From positions 372,001-436,000 of the forward strand of contig OZ037875.1 in NCBI GenBank assembly GCA_964035575.1: a stretch of DNA of 64,000 bases, written 5' to 3'. Of this stretch, positions 41,338-48,976 are shown piece after piece (the first letter of the stretch is position 1; every line of letters begins with the position of its first letter). Below the pieces are notes generated by a model. The model had not been told where the DNA came from. It did no database searches and was given only the letters and a program-made list of their open reading frames with translations. Source of the DNA: Rhynchopus sp. YZ270_cl-10. Its lineage: Eukaryota > Euglenozoa > Diplonemea > Diplonemida > Diplonemidae. A program made the position numbers and the translations under genes.

Positions 41338-42192
41338 TTATACTGACTTCGGGTTTGGCTCAATCCCTACTAAAACCATCACTTTATCGAATAGCGAGCC
41401 TATTTCGTAGACCTTTGTTAGCCATGCGGCAAGGAAGAGGGAGAGGACGAGATAGTTCTGGTGTGCCGAGAGACACATGGGGTAGAGGTTTGGGGTGTCA
41501 AACACGACGAGCACTGCGGAAAGCACTTCATAGGTGAAGACGAACGCTGTTGTAAGATATGCTCCTACCCAGACGGATCTGAACACCCCTGCAAGAACAC
41601 TACGTTGAAACACCACAAACACCTCCGACAACAACAGCAACGGGGTCGCCACCTCTGTCGCCATCCCCCACATCCCCAACCTCGGATACGCCTCGTTTGG
41701 CACCAGAACACTACACAAACACAACCCCCCTGCATAAAACACAACGTTATTTGCGGATGCCTCCCACCCTAATGACCACATCATGACCTTGTAGAGGAGG
41801 TACCCCGCATACTTCTCTGCAAGACCGTGTACTGCTGTTCCCACCCTTTCTTGCTCGGGGGTTGCGTCGAGGAGTTTGAAGTTCTCTGATGCAGAATGGT
41901 CGTTGTTTGAGTAATGAAGACCTATAAGCAACCCATTCACACCAAGGTACAACGTAGCGAGGGTTGACACTAACGCATGTGAGACCTGCCGTCTTAACAC
42001 TTCTACCGGCTCTCCTTTGACCTTCACATCACCACTCTGCACCGGAAATGGAAGGCGCTGCACCACCACTCTTTCACAAAAGAGGACAAGCAGACCCAAA
42101 TTCGCTGCCGCCCATATAACCCTTTGCACCAAGTACTCCGCGTCTTGTCTATCCTTCGGAAGTGATTCTAGCCACGCTGCATTGGCCGCCAT
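41338..42192 (-). CDS. TLC-domain-like multipass membrane protein
   Basis: 284 residues, single exon, with about seven hydrophobic segments (about 22-40, 74-92, 128-143, 148-164, 178-196, 203-228 and 246-262). The spacing and the stretch YAGYLLYKVMMW (128-139), followed by VVFYAGGLCLC and MATEVATPLLLLSEVF (177-192), resemble the TRAM/LAG1/CLN8 (TLC) fold of the TLCD/TMEM56 type. There a conserved E-x-x-TP motif lies in a late helix. The His residues usual in ceramide synthases are not evident, so ceramide synthesis is not claimed. It is probably an ER or plasma-membrane lipid-related protein. The start follows a CT-rich tract ending CCAATAG three bases before the ATG. Confidence 0.55.
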   Translation of the reverse strand: MAANAAWLESLPKDRQDAEYLVQRVIWAAANLGLLVLFCERVVVQRLPFPVQSGDVKVKGEPVEVLRRQVSHALVSTLATLYLGVNGLLIGLHYSNNDHSASENFKLLDATPEQERVGTAVHGLAEKYAGYLLYKVMMWSLGWEASANNVVFYAGGLCLCSVLVPNEAYPRLGMWGMATEVATPLLLLSEVFVVFQRSVLAGVFRSVWVGAYLTTAFVFTYEVLSAVLVVFDTPNLYPMCLSAHQNYLVLSLFLAAWLTKVYEIGSLFDKVMVLVGIEPNPKSV

Positions 42193-42195
42193 GGT

Positions 42196-42240
42196 CTATT
42201 GGCAAGCGAGAAGGAAAGAGAGGGAGGGGAGGGAGGGGAG
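42196..42240 (-). promoter_or_regulatory. Pyrimidine tract plus AG before the TLC-like start
   Basis: On the minus strand CCCCTCCCCTCCCTCTCTTT runs to CTTCTCGCTTGCCAATAG, immediately followed by ACC and the ATG. Confidence 0.55.
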
Positions 42241-42348
42241 TGGGGTGTCGAAGGGGGAGGGAGGGAACGCCGTGTAGGAGAAAAATGGTCCCCCTGTCAA
42301 TTGCTTGGGTAGCTGAAATATTAGATTCATGAAATATGAAGAAAAAAA

Positions 42349-42510
42349 AGTGAAGTTATTAATGCAGGCACCTCCGACTGACCCACGTACGATGCCCTTA
42401 AAAAAAGGCCCTGATGTGACAGTGTACCTTGGTAGGATCGGTGTAAAAGGGGGTGGAGTCCTACAATCCATTTCGGTCAAGTGCAAACACCTCGCCATGC
42501 ATCGTACGGT
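42349..42510 (+). repeat. Composite of family D, E and C repeats
   Basis: A family D start (AAGTTATTAATGCAGGC, 42352 on), a family E segment (42403-42476, ending TCCTACAATCCATTTCGG) and a family C start (GTGCAAACACCTCGCC, 42480 on) lie end to end. The same family order D-E also occurs at 28151-28290. Confidence 0.7.
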
Positions 42511-43020
42511 AGGTACTACTACTCAATATCGAACGCAAGAGAGCACTGCATTGTTATCAACCTATTTTTAGTCTTTCAACGAAATGTTTCAGGGGAGGTA
42601 TTTAGCGAGGGGAAAAGAAAAAAAGCTTTGATGAAAAATTGAAACCCCTTCTTTTTTAACTCGCAATGGTTTGTGTTATCAAACTTTTGGAACATCAATT
42701 TGGATGGGATTGCTGTTCTTTTTTTTTTTGTTAAAAAACCCCCCCTCCTTTTAAACAGGAGTTGTCGGTTTTACATTAGTGTAGACATCACGAAGGATGC
42801 ACTATGGTAGGCATACATGCCATGCGAAGAAATTCTTCACAATACAATTTAAAAAAAAAATGAGTTTGTAACAATGTTACAACAAAAATTTGTTAACAGT
42901 GACCCTCCCTCCCCCTACCCTACATTTTATGGCAACAAAATCACCTTTTTTTTACAATACAAACAATACAAAAAAAAATCACCTACCCTCCCACACCCCC
43001 TCCACTCACCACCCTTTCCC

Positions 43021-43995
43021 TCACCTCACTGGCAACGACACCTGCGACAGACGCAACGGCAGGTCGTAATCCTCTTCCCTATGCCCCTCCAGCACCGGCG
43101 AAGACAGCGCAGCAGACACCCCTCTGCTGTCTCTCACACCCCCTCCTCCTCCTCCTCCTCCTCCCCCTCCACCCCCACTCATCAACACCGGGTCCACCTG
43201 CGGTCTCGTCATCGGAGTCCAAATCTCATCGTTAGGGTACACTACACGCGGGGCTGGAGGTACTGAATGCATTATCTGCTGTGCTACCCCTACCGCGCCT
43301 TCGGAACTATCCTCCAAGAGTCTTGGCGATGATGGGGGTGGAGGAATCTGAGGCGACCCCATGAGATAGTTTGTTCGCGTCGACAGCGCCTCGCGGGTAA
43401 CAGAGAGCTCTGCCACCAAACGGTCCTGCCTTTGGATAGAACGGTGCAGCGCTGTTTCCAGGGAGGTTGACAATCCATTTTGTGGCGACACAACCACCGA
43501 CGGTCTCGTCTGTCTCTTTGGGGTAGGTGTCGCCCCTTCTGAGAGTGCAACTAACGCTTCTGGTACCCCTTCCATCTCTGACATTGCTAAGGCAACTTCT
43601 TCTCTTGCCTTAGCTCTCTCTGCTTTGAAGCGTAGAGGCTCCCTTAGACTGCAAAAACTCCGGAACATTGTGTTATATTCATGGAATGATTCTTCGATGA
43701 GGGTAGAGCGTGCCACCACTTCGTCACCGGCAATGCGGAGTGCGGTAGTCTCTGCCGCATGGATTCCTGCGAAGAGAAGCGTCGCCTTGACCACCGCCGC
43801 CTCAATGAAGGTCACCGTATCCGCAGACAGCCCCGCATTGGCAGACAGCTGCACCACCTTCCGCACGGTGTCCAAAATGTCATTGCTCGAATAAGGATAA
43901 ACAGGTGCCTCCAGCCCCCTTACTGCCTGCAGCGCTTCGTTAAAGGAGGAAGAGGTGGGGGTGGGAGGCTGGGCCTGTCGCATTGCACTCTGCAT
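43021..43995 (-). CDS. Unrecognised protein with polyglycine tract
   Basis: 324 residues from the ATG at 43995. The frame is open for 56 more codons upstream through a polyproline stretch but has no ATG there, so an upstream exon is possible. Residues about 20-190 look helical and globular ([57 protein letters not shown]). A second helical part with LVAELSVTREAL could be a short coiled coil. The rest is Ser/Pro-rich, with a 13-glycine run near residue 275. No membrane segment or known domain is seen. It lies between the TLC-like and ankyrin genes, same strand. Confidence 0.6.
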   Translation of the reverse strand: MQSAMRQAQPPTPTSSSFNEALQAVRGLEAPVYPYSSNDILDTVRKVVQLSANAGLSADTVTFIEAAVVKATLLFAGIHAAETTALRIAGDEVVARSTLIEESFHEYNTMFRSFCSLREPLRFKAERAKAREEVALAMSEMEGVPEALVALSEGATPTPKRQTRPSVVVSPQNGLSTSLETALHRSIQRQDRLVAELSVTREALSTRTNYLMGSPQIPPPPSSPRLLEDSSEGAVGVAQQIMHSVPPAPRVVYPNDEIWTPMTRPQVDPVLMSGGGGGGGGGGGGGVRDSRGVSAALSSPVLEGHREEDYDLPLRLSQVSLPVR

Positions 43996-44486
43996 CGGTT
44001 TCTTGTGTAGGGGGGGAGGAGGAGTGGAGGGGAGGGGAAGGGGCAGAATTCGCTGTGGTGGTGGTGGTGGTGGTGGTGGGGGTGTGGGAAGGGGAAGGGG
44101 GAATTCGCTGATAGTAGGCGTACTTAAATGTAAGTAATCTCGACGGTCGACGAGGAGGGCCAAGGTCGACGAAATTTCTCTCTCAGCGTGCGCAGTATGT
44201 GAGGACCACTAAGCGGTGGTCAGGGAGGTTGTCCCAATGAGGGTAGGGAAAGTGCCACCTCCGAAATAATGTCGCCCCAGCGTAAAGTGATGTTTACCTA
44301 AAATAACTTTTTGTATTACTATTCAGATTTTCCGATTGTAAGTGCGTTTGTGCTTCACGTTGACGGGTGACGAAATCAGGCAGAGGAGGGAAGCGGTTTG
44401 CTTTGATTTAGTTATTTTCTCATTTCTCGTCGTAGTCGCGAGGTAGGAGAGTTTGCTTCCTGAAGCTCCAAGAACAATGCTTCAGC
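43996..44486. other. Intergenic region with open polyproline frame
   Basis: 44000-44163 continues the frame of the preceding gene without an ATG, including a (GGT)n run. The remainder shows nothing further apart from a short GACCAC/GTGGTC inverted repeat near 44205. Confidence 0.5.
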
Positions 44487-45869
44487 TCAAGGAGAACGTC
44501 CGTCGGTGTTCTCTGTGTCCATGTCTGCCCCTGCAGCAATCAGCAACTGCGCAGTGTCTGTGTGATTTTCCTTCCGCGCTAAGTGCAATGCAGTATCGTT
44601 ATCACCGTCTCGGTGATTCACATCCACCCCTGGCAAGCCTACAAGATAGCGCACAGTCTCGGTGCGTCCTAATTCCGCTGCAAGGGTAAGACACGTGCTT
44701 CCGTGGTGGTCTGTGACATGCACTCCCGCACCTGCTTCAACCAACATCTTCACAATGTCGAGTGCTCCAAAATGACAAGCACGGTGCAGAGGCGAACTTC
44801 CCCTGTCATCCTTTGTCCCGATGTCTGCCCCTGCATCAATCAGCACCTGCGCAATGCCTGTGTGATTTTCCTGCGCAGCTAAGTGCAACGCAGTGTCGTT
44901 ATTACCGTCTCGGTGATTCACATCCACCTCTGGCAAACCCACGAGATAGCGCACAATCTCAGTGTACCCAAAATACGTCGCAAGGGTAAGACACGTGTCT
45001 CCTTCGTTGTCTGTGACACACACTCCAGCACCGACTCTGAGCAACATCTTCACAACGTCGAGTGCTCCTGCGAGGCTAGCGACATGTACAGAAAAACTCC
45101 CGTCACTGTTCTTTATGTCAATGTCAGCCCCTGCATCAATCAGCACCTGTGTAACGTCTGTGTGATTTTCGTGCGCAGCTAAGTGCAATGCAGTGTTGTT
45201 GGCAGTGTCTCGGTGATTCACATCCACCTCTGGCAAGCCTACAAGACAGCGCACAGTCTCGGTGCGTCCTAATTTCGCTGCAAGGGTAAGACACGTTTGT
45301 CCTTTGTTGTCTGTGACACGCACTCCCGCACCTGCTTCAACCAACATCTTCACAACGTCGAGTGTTCCTGAACGACAAGCCCAGTGCAGAGGCGAACTTC
45401 CCCTGTCATCCTTTGTCTCGATGTCAGCCCCTGCATCAATGAAGACGCGACACACTGCAGGGTCTGCCCACATCGCCGGGCAGGAAATATCCTCACCTAC
45501 GCGGAGGTTGGGCGTATGCGATACAAAGTCCGCGTTGTTGCAGACGGACTTCCAATGCTGCAAGAGGACCTCCGTGCACGCAACGTGGTCTGCGTGGACA
45601 CACTCACTCAGCAGCATCCCGAAGCCCGCCTGCGATGTCGTAACATACGGAATAAGCAATGCAAGGCATTCATTGTGGTTCCCTTTGCATGCCTCGTAAG
45701 CAGCATCAAAGGCAAATTGTGTGCCGTATGGGTGAAGCTCCTCAAGGACCGCCCGCACGGCAGTCGTATCGCCGTTCCTGCCAGCCTCCGCCAAGTCCTC
45801 ATATCCATATACCTGTCTTCTCTTTGATGGGTTCTCATCCTGTGTGGTGTCTGCGTGTCGCTTCGGCAT
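44487..45869 (-). CDS. Ankyrin-repeat protein with 100-residue super-repeats
   Basis: 460 residues from the ATG at 45869. A basic N-terminus (MPKRHADTTQ...SKRRQ) and about 100 residues of weak ankyrin-like helices are followed by nine or so clear ankyrin repeats. These are arranged as a three-ankyrin module of exactly 100 residues (starting AGADI, with DVVKMLVEAGAGV, TCLTLAAKLGRTE and NTALHLAAHENHT). The module occurs three times, and a fourth begins before the stop. A 300-bp DNA unit is therefore tandemly repeated. The protein is a likely scaffold; the partner is unknown. An in-frame TTG/ATG further upstream exists, but the chosen ATG follows a CT-rich stretch. Confidence 0.88.
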   Translation of the reverse strand: MPKRHADTTQDENPSKRRQVYGYEDLAEAGRNGDTTAVRAVLEELHPYGTQFAFDAAYEACKGNHNECLALLIPYVTTSQAGFGMLLSECVHADHVACTEVLLQHWKSVCNNADFVSHTPNLRVGEDISCPAMWADPAVCRVFIDAGADIETKDDRGSSPLHWACRSGTLDVVKMLVEAGAGVRVTDNKGQTCLTLAAKLGRTETVRCLVGLPEVDVNHRDTANNTALHLAAHENHTDVTQVLIDAGADIDIKNSDGSFSVHVASLAGALDVVKMLLRVGAGVCVTDNEGDTCLTLATYFGYTEIVRYLVGLPEVDVNHRDGNNDTALHLAAQENHTGIAQVLIDAGADIGTKDDRGSSPLHRACHFGALDIVKMLVEAGAGVHVTDHHGSTCLTLAAELGRTETVRYLVGLPGVDVNHRDGDNDTALHLARKENHTDTAQLLIAAGADMDTENTDGRSP

Positions 45870-46419
45870 TGTGTGTTTGTGTATTGTTGTTGTCTTTTGT
45901 GTTGGCTTCTTTTTGTGCAGAGGTTGTGACAAGAGAAGACGAAGAACACACATGCAACACACCCTGTGAGGGAACGGAATACGTGGGTACATCACACACA
46001 ACCACAGCCACCTCCACGAGTCCCTGGGCAACGCTCAAAGAGGCTCACGCAAGACGTCCACCTACACTAACTGCTCTGGTGAATAACAGCTGTCACTCTC
46101 GTGCACACATCTTTTACCACTATCGGTATCGTGCGGGAACACTCTGAGTTTGATCAGAGAGAGAGGTTGCTGCTAGGAAAACCAAGATGGGTGTGGCTCA
46201 CTCCAAAAATAAAGTGCATTTTTTTGTACTTCTTTTGTGATTGTTTTGTGGTGTACTTGAGGGGTCTTGAGCCACACCAAGCCCTTTTTTTATATATCCC
46301 GACCATATCCTGAAGCCAGTTTCTATTTTTCATTCCTTTTCTTTTTTGAAGTCTTGGTAGCATGTGTGCACATAACACACTAAATACAACCAAGTTATTC
46401 GAAAAAAAGAGAAGTTGGA

Positions 46420-46460
46420 AGTGCAAACGCCTCGCCATTCATCGGCGGACGCAGGCACTG
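46420..46460 (+). repeat. Family C copy, full length
   Basis: AGTGCAAACGCCTCGCC, then ATCGGCGGACGCAGGCACT. Confidence 0.75.
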
Positions 46461-46526
46461 AAAAAACATAAAATAAAGAGGGAGCTCGTGACCCCCAAAC
46501 AACCAATAAAATGACCCGGCGTCAGA

Positions 46527-46565
46527 GTGGCCTTAGTGCAGACACCAGAGGATGACCTCCACCAT
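46527..46565 (+). repeat. Family B copy, short
   Basis: GTGGCCTTAGTGCAGACACC, then AGAGGATGACCTCCACCA. Confidence 0.5.
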
Positions 46566-46708
46566 CCCTCCCCCCCCCCCTTCTTTGACACAGTTCCCTG
46601 TTCCCTCCCCCCTTCTCCCATAGAAACTTAACACTTCATCACACGATAAAACCCATGGGAGAGGTTGTGGCGAAACACACCCTCGACCTGTTTGATGAGG
46701 GCTCTGCA

Positions 46709-46766
46709 GCACGGTTTCGTCCCCAGAACCGCGTGTTCAAAATGCTTTGTTTCTATTTCCTCCTTC
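46709..46766 (+). repeat. Family K copy
   Basis: ACGGTTTCGTCCCCAG, CGTGTTCAAAATGCTTTG, CTATTTCCTCCTTC. Confidence 0.65.
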
Positions 46767-46792
46767 GGCAAAAAAAAAAAAAAAAAAATGCT

Positions 46793-47632
46793 TCAAACGT
46801 AAGCAACGAGGCGTCTTATTGGTAGCGGCTTGTAGTGTGCGACGTCGGGATTAGCTGCGATGGCTCTATCCACAAAGGCCTTGTCGTACATGAGCGGGGA
46901 CTTGAGTGTATGTAAATACGACGCGTCCTTTGAGATCACCTCGAAGAGCAGCTCTGGGTCCGCTTGGAGGGCGGGAGGTGCGAAGAGGATACAGGCAGGG
47001 TTTTTTTTTAGGGCAGAGTGCAGGATGTGGCGTGTCTGCATGCTACGAGGAAGGTCGAGGAAGAGACGTGCATCGATGGAGAGCGCTTCGACACAGAATG
47101 CAGGGTCCGCCAGAAGCGATTCATCCGCAAACCCAAGCGACGCCCCATCAGCATGAACCGCACTAAGAACAAGCTGTCGATCCTTCCTCAGCGTTTTGCA
47201 CGCAAAGAACAGAAGCGACGCAGTGTTGTCTGGGTCTGTCTCCATGCATTCTATCAAAAAGTTTCGATCTCCCTTCAAATCAGAAAAAACCAAATTCGAA
47301 GCGCTCACCTGCACAGCAGCTCTTTGTACCGCAGGGTTGCTTCTCGCCCACATCGGGCATTCAATAAACATCATCGTTCCAGAGCGCAGCTCTGCAATCA
47401 CATCTTCCACTGCAAATCGGAGGGTCAAAACTGTAGTAGAATCAAGGCTGGTGTCGCCCAACCGTGTCCCCCCCTCCCACGTTGTGTTCATCTCATCGCA
47501 CAAAGCAACGTGGTCCGCGGAAACACCAAATTCACGGCAAACCCGAGTCTTAAAAGTCTCCATCGTGTCGTCCTCCTCCACACAGACAATCGCTTCCGCA
47601 TCCATGTCTGCGAACTTTACGGCGAGCTCCAT
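46793..47632 (-). CDS. Ubiquitin-like plus DUF4116 protein
   Basis: 279 residues, single exon. Residues 1-74 have a ubiquitin-like pattern (ELAVKFADMD, DDTMETFKTRVCREFGV, RLGDTSLDSTTVLTLRF). From about 90 to 270 there are imperfect helical repeats of the DUF4116 kind (LADPAFCVEALSIDARLFLDL, LQADPELLFEVISKDASYLHTL, YDKAFVDRAIAANPDVAHY), each pairing a 'D-x-E/A-x-V' start with a hydrophobic helix. DUF4116 is common in protists and giant viruses and its role is unknown. The start is four bases from the end of the leader sequence that follows a pyrimidine-AG tract. No membrane segment. Confidence 0.75.
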   Translation of the reverse strand: MELAVKFADMDAEAIVCVEEDDTMETFKTRVCREFGVSADHVALCDEMNTTWEGGTRLGDTSLDSTTVLTLRFAVEDVIAELRSGTMMFIECPMWARSNPAVQRAAVQVSASNLVFSDLKGDRNFLIECMETDPDNTASLLFFACKTLRKDRQLVLSAVHADGASLGFADESLLADPAFCVEALSIDARLFLDLPRSMQTRHILHSALKKNPACILFAPPALQADPELLFEVISKDASYLHTLKSPLMYDKAFVDRAIAANPDVAHYKPLPIRRLVAYV

Positions 47633-47646
47633 ATTAAGGGTGGCAC

Positions 47647-47682
47647 CTATAGAGAGGGGGTTTTAGTGTAGGTGGGGAAGTA
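47647..47682 (-). promoter_or_regulatory. Pyrimidine tract plus AG before the DUF4116 gene
   Basis: On the minus strand ACTTCCCCACCTACAC continues through CCCCCTCTCTATAG, about 15 bases before the ATG. Confidence 0.55.
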
Positions 47683-47710
47683 TGACTTTGATTTTGTGGT
47701 TTTATTTGTG

Positions 47711-47768
47711 GTTTCGCCGTTGTAAGTGAACGGTGAAACTACAAAGTAAAAGTCATTTTACTTCATTG
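47711..47768 (+). repeat. Family I copy
   Basis: CGTTGTAAGTGAACGGTGAAAC, ACAAAGTAAAAG, CATTTTACTTCATTG. Confidence 0.65.
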
Positions 47769-48080
47769 GAGGGTGTGAGGGAAGATGAAATGGATTTTTT
47801 CTTGGTTTGAAATAAAGAGAGAAGGTTGTTAGAGAATTTGTCAAAAAAGGAGGGGGTGAGCGAGAATGGTTTTGTAGCATCGGTGTCTATATGGGGTAGG
47901 GCGGGAAAGGTGCGGATACGTAAAGGGGAGTAAAAAGAAAATACATGGGGGTAAAAAGATGACTGTCTTTGGAGGACAAACAGACCCTGCTGTGTGGCAT
48001 AATACTATGCCCAAGGCGAAGGTGATGGTGACGGTGATGGTGCAGACACCTCTAGAAATAGAGAAACAAAAGAAAAAAAG

Positions 48081-48117
48081 TTGAACGATGTACATGCCTC
48101 GCGTACATGCACATTTG
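48081..48117 (+). repeat. Family F copy
   Basis: TTGAACGATGTACATGCC, TCGC loop, GTACATGCACATTT. CATGTAC-type arms pair. Confidence 0.55.
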
Positions 48118-48128
48118 ACAAAATTGTT

Positions 48129-48176
48129 GTTATTGACTGACCCACATAATATGCCAGTCCCGGAAGAAAGCACAAA
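48129..48176 (+). repeat. Family D copy, shortened
   Basis: GTTATTGACTGACCCACA, ATATGCCAG, GAAGAAAGCACAAA. Confidence 0.6.
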
Positions 48177-48190
48177 ATTATTTTTTTTTT

Positions 48191-48230
48191 GAAAGATGAA
48201 AGGTGCATGTGCTGCTCGTGTACACCATCT
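48191..48230 (+). repeat. Family F copy
   Basis: GAAAGATGAAAGGTGCATGTG, then CTCGTGTACACCATCT. Confidence 0.55.
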
Positions 48231-48244
48231 AAAGAAAAGTTTAT

Positions 48245-48279
48245 AAGATGATCCTAAGCCTCTCGTGCTCAGTCACCTT
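48245..48279 (+). repeat. Family A hairpin copy
   Basis: AAGATGATCCTAAGCC, TCTCGT loop, GCTCAGTCACCTT. The preceding ACACCATCTAAAGAAAAG is repeated before the next family A copy. Confidence 0.75.
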
Positions 48280-48332
48280 ATCATATTCGTTATCGCACAG
48301 CTTCAGCTCTACACCATCTAAAGAAAAGCTAG

Positions 48333-48470
48333 TAAGATGATTACCGTATTCATACAAATTATCGACCGTAAAAAAAGATCGAACCTCCAGAAAAAAATCC
48401 TGAAAAGGTCGAACATTATAACGATAATTTGTACGAATAACGGTATGTTACCTGCCGTGCTTGGTCCCTT
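48333..48470 (+). repeat. Family A copy split by an insertion
   Basis: AAGATGATTA lies on the left and TTACCTGCCGTGCTTGGTCCCTT on the right, with the inverted-repeat element between. A TTA on both sides may be a target duplication. Confidence 0.65.
48342..48443. mobile_element. Small MITE-like inverted-repeat insertion
   Basis: About 102 bases with terminal inverted repeats ACCGTATTCATACAAATTATC and CGATAATTTGTACGAATAACG (22-23 bases, two differences). It lacks coding capacity. It is inserted into a family A hairpin and so is younger than it. Confidence 0.7.
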
Positions 48471-48976
48471 TAAAAAAAATGTTTGCGAAAAGAATTTTCA
48501 TCATATGCAATCAATAAATTGATAGTATATGGTGAGGGATCAACAAAAATGGTCCCATCTTTCTTTTTATGTTGTGTGTTTTGCAAAACGTAGAAAAGAA
48601 AAGTAAAATGCTTCGTGCACAACGAGTGCACAACGCGAAAAGAAAAATAAAAGATAAAATTCTAGGAAAAACCCCCCTCCCATTCCCTCCCCTTTCCCCG
48701 GTACTGTTCGAACAAAGCGAACTTTGAAAAGACTTCCAGCAGTACCTATCTAAAAAAAAAGCTGTTGCGCGACGCTACATTACATGCACATCAATCTAGT
48801 ATCTATTATTTGCTAGCGTTTTTCTTTTCTTTTCTTTTCTTTCTTTTCCTTCATTCCTTTCCCTTTTTCCCTTTTCATTCACGACAGAGTACAATAAAAT
48901 GAAAGTGAATACCAGCCACATTTCCATCAATTTTATTATACACGGTTGAGCGCGCCTCACCTCGACACACAGCACA

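Larger units (their letters stand above)
42193..43020. other. Intergenic region
   Basis: Purine-rich leader of the TLC-like gene, then adjoining family D, E and C copies (42349-42510), and a family B fragment at 42773-42806. No gene. Confidence 0.6.
45870..46792. other. Intergenic region
   Basis: No gene. Contains a family C copy, a family B copy, a C run, a family K copy and a terminal A run. Confidence 0.6.
47633..48976. other. Intergenic region
   Basis: No gene. Contains a family I copy, two family F copies, a family D copy, two family A copies and a small inverted-repeat insertion. Confidence 0.6.

Noticed and set aside
44000-44163. N-terminal polyproline extension of the 43-kb gene
   Set aside because: Open frame but no ATG before the upstream stop. 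Without an identified upstream exon I start at 43995.
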